From positions 1-7,214 of the forward strand of contig JAWLES010000123.1 of assembly GCA_041685935.1 (NCBI GenBank): 7,214 nucleotides of DNA. Direction: 5' to 3'. A program made the translations under genes and the position numbers. Under the pieces are notes generated by a model. The model made no database searches. It was not told where the DNA came from and saw only the letters and a list, made by a program, of their open reading frames with translations. This stretch comes from JAIPEK01 sp041685935 (GTDB taxonomy: Bacteria; Desulfobacterota; Desulfobacteria; Desulfobacterales; Desulfobacteraceae). Shown piece after piece: positions 5,182-7,214 of this stretch (position 1 is the stretch's first letter; each line of letters begins with the position of its first letter).

Positions 5182-6354
5182 ATGACAACGGTTTATGTTG
5201 ATAACAATGCCACCACCAGGGTGGCCCCTGAAGTGCTGGATGAAATGCTGCCGTATTTTTCCGAATACTACGGCAACCCTTCAAGTGCACATTCATTCGG
5301 CGGGAATGTGGCGAAAAAAATCCGTGAGGCACGGGAAAAGACAGCCGCCCTTATCGGTGCTGATGCCGATGAGATTGTCTTTACAAGCTGCGGAACCGAA
5401 AGTGATAATGCAGCAGTTCGGTCAGCCCTGAAATCCGCTCCGGACAAAAAGCATATTGTGACTTCGACCGTGGAGCACCCTGCTGTTCTGAATCTGTGCA
5501 CCTCCCTTGAAAAGGAGGGGTATCGGGTTACATACGTGCCTGTGGACGGGAAGGGTAATCTCGATTTTGAGCATTATTCTGAAAGCCTTACAGATGATAC
5601 CGCACTTGTTACCTTGATGTGGGCGAACAATGAAACCGGAGTCATATTCCCGGTTGGACGGCTTGCGGAAAAAGCTGCTGAAAAGGGAATACCCTTTCAT
5701 ACGGATGCAGTCCAGGCAGCCGGGAAAGTGGAAGTGAATGTCAAGGACATGCCGGTTTCCATGCTGTCCCTGTCAGGTCATAAAATTCATGCCCCCAAAG
5801 GGGTGGGTGCGCTTTACGTGAAGAATGGAACCCGGTTCAACCCTTTTGTAATCGGAGGGCATCAGGAATCAGGCCGCAGGGGGGGAACTGAGAACGTGGC
5901 CTCCATTATCGGGTTTGGGAGGGCGTGTGAACTGGCAGCCGAGCATCTGCCGCGTGTGGACACCGAGGTCCGCAGGATGCGGGATTACCTTGAAAAATCC
6001 CTCCTGGAAGCGATATCATTTTCCTCAGTCAACGGGGACAGGGAGAACAGGATTCCCGGCACTGTGAGTATCGGGTTTGATGCGATAGAGGGAGAATCCA
6101 TACTGATGCATATCGACAATGCCGGTATATGTGCTTCCTCAGGCTCCGCATGCACTTCAGGCTCTCTTGAACCTTCCCATGTACTCAGGGCCATGGATGT
6201 CCCGTTCAAATCGGCCCACGGCTCGATCCGTTTCAGTCTGTCGATTTACAACACCGCCGACGAGATGGAGTACATCGTGAAAACACTGCCACCTGTAATA
6301 CGCAAACTTCGGCTGATGTCTCCATTCTGGGACAGATGCAATGATAAGGCTTAA
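5182..6354 (+). CDS. nifS: Cysteine desulfurase, NifS/IscS class I
   Basis: This PLP enzyme converts L-cysteine to L-alanine and passes the sulfur as a persulfide to the NifU scaffold. At 390 residues it is of normal length and appears intact. Key residues visible are the N-terminal VYVDNNATT, His99 (TVEHP) that stacks on the cofactor, Asp175 and Gln178 (HTDAVQAAG), the PLP Lys201 in LSGHK, the GGHQESGRRGGTENV block (225-239), and the active-site Cys324 in the long flexible loop SSGSACTSGSLEPSHVL that marks class I enzymes. The end, LPPVIRKLRLMSPFW, is typical of NifS. The start has GGGAGAGG (5169-5176) five bases upstream and lies 16 bases after nifU, consistent with stoichiometric expression. 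The last 14 bases overlap the start of hdrC. NifS and IscS are hard to separate by sequence; the NifU partner favours the NifS label. Confidence 0.96.
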   Translation: MTTVYVDNNATTRVAPEVLDEMLPYFSEYYGNPSSAHSFGGNVAKKIREAREKTAALIGADADEIVFTSCGTESDNAAVRSALKSAPDKKHIVTSTVEHPAVLNLCTSLEKEGYRVTYVPVDGKGNLDFEHYSESLTDDTALVTLMWANNETGVIFPVGRLAEKAAEKGIPFHTDAVQAAGKVEVNVKDMPVSMLSLSGHKIHAPKGVGALYVKNGTRFNPFVIGGHQESGRRGGTENVASIIGFGRACELAAEHLPRVDTEVRRMRDYLEKSLLEAISFSSVNGDRENRIPGTVSIGFDAIEGESILMHIDNAGICASSGSACTSGSLEPSHVLRAMDVPFKSAHGSIRFSLSIYNTADEMEYIVKTLPPVIRKLRLMSPFWDRCNDKA

Positions 6355-6871
6355 GCACGGACACAATGAAATCAAAAAGCTTGTGGAGGATTCGGCCGGG
6401 CAGGATTTCAACTCCTGCCTGCACTGTCTTACCTGTACCAATGCCTGCCCGTTTGTCCGGGCGATGGACTACAACCCCAATGCAGTAATCCGGCTCATCC
6501 AGCTGGGCATGGAAAAAGAGGTGCTTGAATGTTCAACCATCTGGGTGTGCGTGGGGTGCAATACATGCTGCCATTTCTGCCCCATGGCCATTGATATCCC
6601 GGCTGTCATGGATTCCCTGCGCCATGCTGCACTTGAACGTAACGTTACCGTAAAAGAGCCGGATATCGTCAATTTTCACAAAGAGGTCCTGAACTCTGTG
6701 AAAAAATACGGCAGAACCCATAAACTTGAAATCATGATGCGATACAAACTTAAATCCGGGAACCTTTTCAGTGATTTCGGGATCGGTCTTAAAATGCTTC
6801 AGAAGCGGAAGCTCGATCTGACCCCGTCAAAGGTGAAAAATGTCAAGGCGATCAAGACCATCTTCGAATAA
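6341..6871 (+). CDS. hdrC: Heterodisulfide reductase subunit C-like, two [4Fe-4S] motifs
   Basis: The 176-residue protein has the size and pattern of HdrC, the electron-carrying subunit that links HdrA or another donor to the catalytic HdrB. The first cluster motif is Cys26-x2-Cys29-x2-Cys32-x3-Cys36-Pro, the second Cys70-x2-Cys73-x2-Cys76-x3-Cys80-Pro, with an extra Cys77. No membrane helix is seen, so it is a soluble form and not a DsrK/HmeD-type fusion or a membrane-anchored HdrE-type partner. The start ATG lies within the nifS 3' end (overlap 14 bases) with only a weak GGGA site at 6329-6332, so translation is probably coupled to nifS. There is no later ATG before the first cluster motif. 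hdrB follows directly. In bacteria such modules pass electrons to disulfides or unknown acceptors; the substrate here cannot be told. A succinate dehydrogenase or glycolate oxidase Fe-S subunit is a less likely alternative, given the HdrB partner. Confidence 0.9.
   Translation: MIRLKHGHNEIKKLVEDSAGQDFNSCLHCLTCTNACPFVRAMDYNPNAVIRLIQLGMEKEVLECSTIWVCVGCNTCCHFCPMAIDIPAVMDSLRHAALERNVTVKEPDIVNFHKEVLNSVKKYGRTHKLEIMMRYKLKSGNLFSDFGIGLKMLQKRKLDLTPSKVKNVKAIKTIFE
6829..6842 (+). promoter_or_regulatory. Ribosome-binding site and alternative ATG for hdrB
   Basis: AAAGGTG (6829-6835) lies four bases before an ATG at 6840 that is in frame with hdrB and would add 13 residues (MSRRSRPSSNKIN), overlapping hdrC by 32 bases. 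The GTG at 6879 has no such site but gives the usual HdrB N-terminus. This is the main uncertainty about the hdrB start. Confidence 0.4.
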
Positions 6872-6878
6872 AATAAAT

Positions 6879-7214
6879 GTGAAGTTTTCCTACTTTCCGG
6901 GGTGTTCCCTTGCAGCTTCAGGTAATGAGAACAACCTTTCGCTGTTAAGGTTCTGCAGCCTTATGGGGATCGATCTTGTTGAGCTTGATGACTGGAACTG
7001 CTGCGGCTCTTCATCAGCACACAGTATGGACGCCGTGGTGGCCCAAAGGCTCCCTGAGCGGAATCTTGCGCTTGCGCCCGAAGGCCGGGCCCTGCTGGTG
7101 GTATGCCCGAGCTGTATGAACCGCCTGAAGCTGACCCATCTCCGTCTTTCCAGGGACAGCCGTGCCAGGGCTGCGTATGAAAATCTGTGGCAGCGCGATT
7201 TTGATTTTGATCTG
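6879..7214 (+). CDS. hdrB: Heterodisulfide reductase subunit B-like, N-terminal part (3' truncated by window)
   Basis: The frame is open to the last base and gives 112 residues, about a third of a typical HdrB of about 290. HdrB is the catalytic subunit, which in characterised enzymes binds unusual [4Fe-4S] clusters through CCG domains and reduces heterodisulfides. One complete CCG motif is visible: Cys9 (YFPGCSL), Cys41-Cys42 (WNCCGSSSAH) and Cys76-x2-Cys79 (CPSCMN). The WNCCG-SAH wording is typical of HdrB and less so of GlpC or lactate-utilisation CCG proteins. The second CCG domain should lie beyond the window. I take the GTG at 6879 as the start because it yields MKFSYFPGC, the family-like beginning, 7 bases after the hdrC stop. 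An ATG at 6840 with a better ribosome-binding site is an alternative. A 13-residue basic extension would result and overlap hdrC. Confidence 0.9.
   Translation, partial: MKFSYFPGCSLAASGNENNLSLLRFCSLMGIDLVELDDWNCCGSSSAHSMDAVVAQRLPERNLALAPEGRALLVVCPSCMNRLKLTHLRLSRDSRARAAYENLWQRDFDFDL

Noticed and set aside
4631..5332. Minus-strand open frame (233 codons) opposite nifU and the start of nifS
   Set aside because: Antisense to two clear genes, spans their junction, and gives low-complexity Ser-rich sequence without domain features.
1..7214. Mobile element, CRISPR array, tRNA, toxin-antitoxin or defence genes
   Set aside because: I saw no transposase or integrase motifs, no regularly spaced repeats, no tRNA cloverleaf, and no gene pairs of that type; every large frame is explained by core metabolic or repair genes.

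Overview
The window reads as an ordinary chromosomal stretch from a mid-GC, Gram-negative, anaerobic bacterium. The best guess is a sulfate-reducing member of the Desulfobacterota (old Deltaproteobacteria). The grounds are a NifU/NifS-type Fe-S assembly pair followed directly by hdrC and hdrB, an acetate-type transporter next to a secreted Cache protein, and a DUF2400/TIGR02757 protein, a family known from delta/epsilon-proteobacteria, spirochetes and Bacteroides. This placement is inference; there is no rRNA or tRNA to confirm it. All supported genes are on the + strand. I see no mobile element, CRISPR array, tRNA or rRNA.

Region 1 (1-2717) is a DNA-repair-flavoured operon. It holds the C-terminal third of mfd (5' end outside the window), a 282-residue AsmA-like protein that lacks the usual membrane anchor and is truncated, and a DUF2400 protein whose start overlaps the preceding stop. 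The DUF2400 protein has motifs reminiscent of HhH-GPD DNA glycosylases.

Region 2 (2718-4004) begins with a 179-base intergenic stretch containing a perfect 13-bp palindrome and a short tandem repeat. It is followed by a six-helix SatP/YaaH-type acetate transporter and then, 55 bases later, by a secreted single-Cache-domain protein. The two probably form a carboxylate uptake and binding unit.

Region 3 (4005-4436) looks like a self-contained single-gene unit. A good sigma70-type promoter has its -10 box enclosed by an inverted repeat. A leader of about 139 nt follows, with a GAAA-loop hairpin, a long 17-position hairpin that competes with an internal alternative, and a third hairpin. Then come a strong ribosome-binding site, a 62-residue zinc-ribbon-like protein of unknown function, and a two-tier rho-independent terminator.

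Region 4 (4437-7214) is the Fe-S/redox operon. A promoter TTGACA-N16-TATATT contains a 20-bp imperfect palindrome between its boxes. The genes are a two-domain NifU (scaffold plus BFD-like [2Fe-2S] domain, no Nfu domain), a NifS cysteine desulfurase, HdrC (two [4Fe-4S] motifs; start overlaps nifS by 14 bases) and the first 112 residues of HdrB (CCG domain), cut by the window end. The arrangement suggests that cluster assembly and a cluster-rich heterodisulfide-reductase-type module are made from one transcript.

The nearest thing to something undescribed is the regulated leader plus orphan zinc-ribbon gene in region 3, followed by the nifUS-hdrCB linkage and the putative glycosylase-like DUF2400 gene downstream of mfd. 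None amounts to a clearly new system on sequence alone.
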